Source: Gammaproteobacteria bacterium (GTDB taxonomy: Bacteria > Pseudomonadota > Gammaproteobacteria > Pseudomonadales > Pseudomonadaceae). Taken from it: a DNA stretch of 18,983 bases. The notes under the pieces were generated by a model. That model was not told where the DNA came from. It was given only the letters and a program-made list of their open reading frames with translations, and made no database searches. The DNA is taken from the NCBI GenBank assembly GCA_012735335.1, contig JAAYHO010000336.1, positions 1 through 18,983 on the forward strand. Direction: 5' to 3'. The stretch's first letter is position 1. The number at the start of each line of letters is the position of its first letter. Shown here piece after piece: positions 18,384-18,983 of this stretch. A program made the position numbers and the translations under genes.

Positions 18384-18983
18384 GACAGTTTCTCCAGCAC
18401 ATCGCGCACCCAGCGGGTCTTGTGTTCGCGGTGCAGTACTTCCAGGCGCATCCGCATGAACAGGCTGACGGTGAACAGAGCGTAGAAACCCAACACCATC
18501 AGCAGCAGCGGCAGCCACATTTCCACCGGCATGGCCGGCTTCTCGGTGATCTTGAAGGTGGCGGGCTGGTGCAGGGTATTCCACCAGTCCACAGAATATT
18601 TGATGATCGGGATATTCACCGTACCGACAATCGCCAGTACCGCAGTGGCCTTGGCCGCAGTATCCCGGTTGCTGATCGCCTGCCCCAGCGCAATGACGCC
18701 GAAATACAGGAACAGCAGGATCAGCATGGAAGTCAGGCGTGCATCCCACACCCAGTAGGTGCCCCAGGTCGGCTTGCCCCAGATGGCGCCGGTCAGCAGC
18801 GCGACAAAGGTCATCCAGGCGCCGATCGGGGCGGCGCACTTGAGCGCCACATCGGCCAGCTTCATGCGCCAGACCAGACTGACCACACCGGCCACCGCCA
18901 GCATGATGTAGCAGGACTGGGCGACGAAGGCAGCAGGTACGTGGATGTAGATGATGCGGAAGCTGTTGCCCTGCTGGTAATCC
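18380..18983 (-). CDS. ccmC: Haem transporter/handling protein CcmC, 5'-truncated by window edge
   Basis: CcmC is an inner-membrane protein with six spans that presents haem to CcmE. The frame stays open to the right edge, so the start is outside the window; 200 residues are visible, beginning [19 protein letters not shown] typical CcmC has about 245-250 residues, so roughly 45-50 are missing. The WWD-type motif appears as [23 protein letters not shown], flanked by conserved histidines in YIHVPAA and [11 protein letters not shown]. The internal ATG at 18904 is not the start, because the family sequence continues upstream of it. ccmB and ccmA are expected beyond the edge. Confidence 0.96.
   Translation of the reverse strand, partial: DYQQGNSFRIIYIHVPAAFVAQSCYIMLAVAGVVSLVWRMKLADVALKCAAPIGAWMTFVALLTGAIWGKPTWGTYWVWDARLTSMLILLFLYFGVIALGQAISNRDTAAKATAVLAIVGTVNIPIIKYSVDWWNTLHQPATFKITEKPAMPVEMWLPLLLMVLGFYALFTVSLFMRMRLEVLHREHKTRWVRDVLEKLS

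Noticed and set aside
15582..18485. A 967-codon plus-strand open frame opposite ccmF, ccmE, ccmD and ccmC
   Set aside because: It lies wholly antisense to genes with clear family motifs, its product is His/Gln/Arg-rich low-complexity sequence, and such frames arise from codon bias in GC-rich DNA.
18216..18839. A 207-codon minus-strand frame containing ccmD
   Set aside because: Only its last 55 codons are real (ccmD). The rest is out of frame within ccmC.

Overview
The window carries ordinary chromosomal genes of a gammaproteobacterium. The proteins (LigA with a long zinc-finger insertion, ZipA, full-length SMC, FadE with a C-terminal extension, a separate CcmH and CcmI) and the moderately high GC fit the Pseudomonadaceae, perhaps Pseudomonas or Halopseudomonas. 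That placement is inferred from protein likeness only; no rRNA gene is present. No tRNA, rRNA, CRISPR array, insertion sequence or prophage gene was found.

Layout from left to right. (1) The 3' part of an AraC-family regulator gene (+ strand) enters at the left edge and converges on the next block. (2) Bases 1038-9065 hold a minus-strand chromosome-maintenance and cell-division block, transcribed smc -> zipA -> ligA -> dusC. It encodes the SMC condensin ATPase, the FtsZ anchor ZipA, the NAD-dependent DNA ligase and a tRNA-dihydrouridine synthase. ligA and dusC overlap by four bases (GTGA). A 93-bp palindromic repeat lies between zipA and ligA, and diverged halves of the same repeat lie in opposite arrangement beyond dusC. 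(3) A 255-bp divergent intergenic region leads into a plus-strand SLC13/DASS sodium-coupled anion transporter, which ends in a clear intrinsic terminator. (4) A plus-strand fadE-type acyl-CoA dehydrogenase follows, with a strong ribosome-binding site. (5) fadE converges, across 48 bp containing two hairpins, on the minus-strand cytochrome c maturation operon, read ccmC-ccmD-ccmE-ccmF-ccmG(dsbE)-ccmH-ccmI. ccmC is cut by the right edge. The ccm genes overlap by 1 or 4 bases or abut at most junctions, so they form one translationally coupled System I unit. ccmA and ccmB are expected just beyond the right edge.

How the genes work together. CcmC loads haem onto CcmE with help from CcmD. CcmE hands haem to CcmF, while CcmG, CcmH and CcmI reduce and present the apocytochrome CXXCH motif. 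SMC, ZipA and LigA serve chromosome organisation, septum assembly and nick sealing. The transporter and FadE are separate carbon-metabolism genes.

I see no strong case for a wholly new system. The points worth a second look are non-coding: the two arrangements of the palindromic repeat, a candidate extended -10 promoter for ligA, a sigma-54-like promoter with an upstream palindrome before the SLC13 gene, paired inverted repeats before zipA, and a hairpin covering the fadE stop codon.
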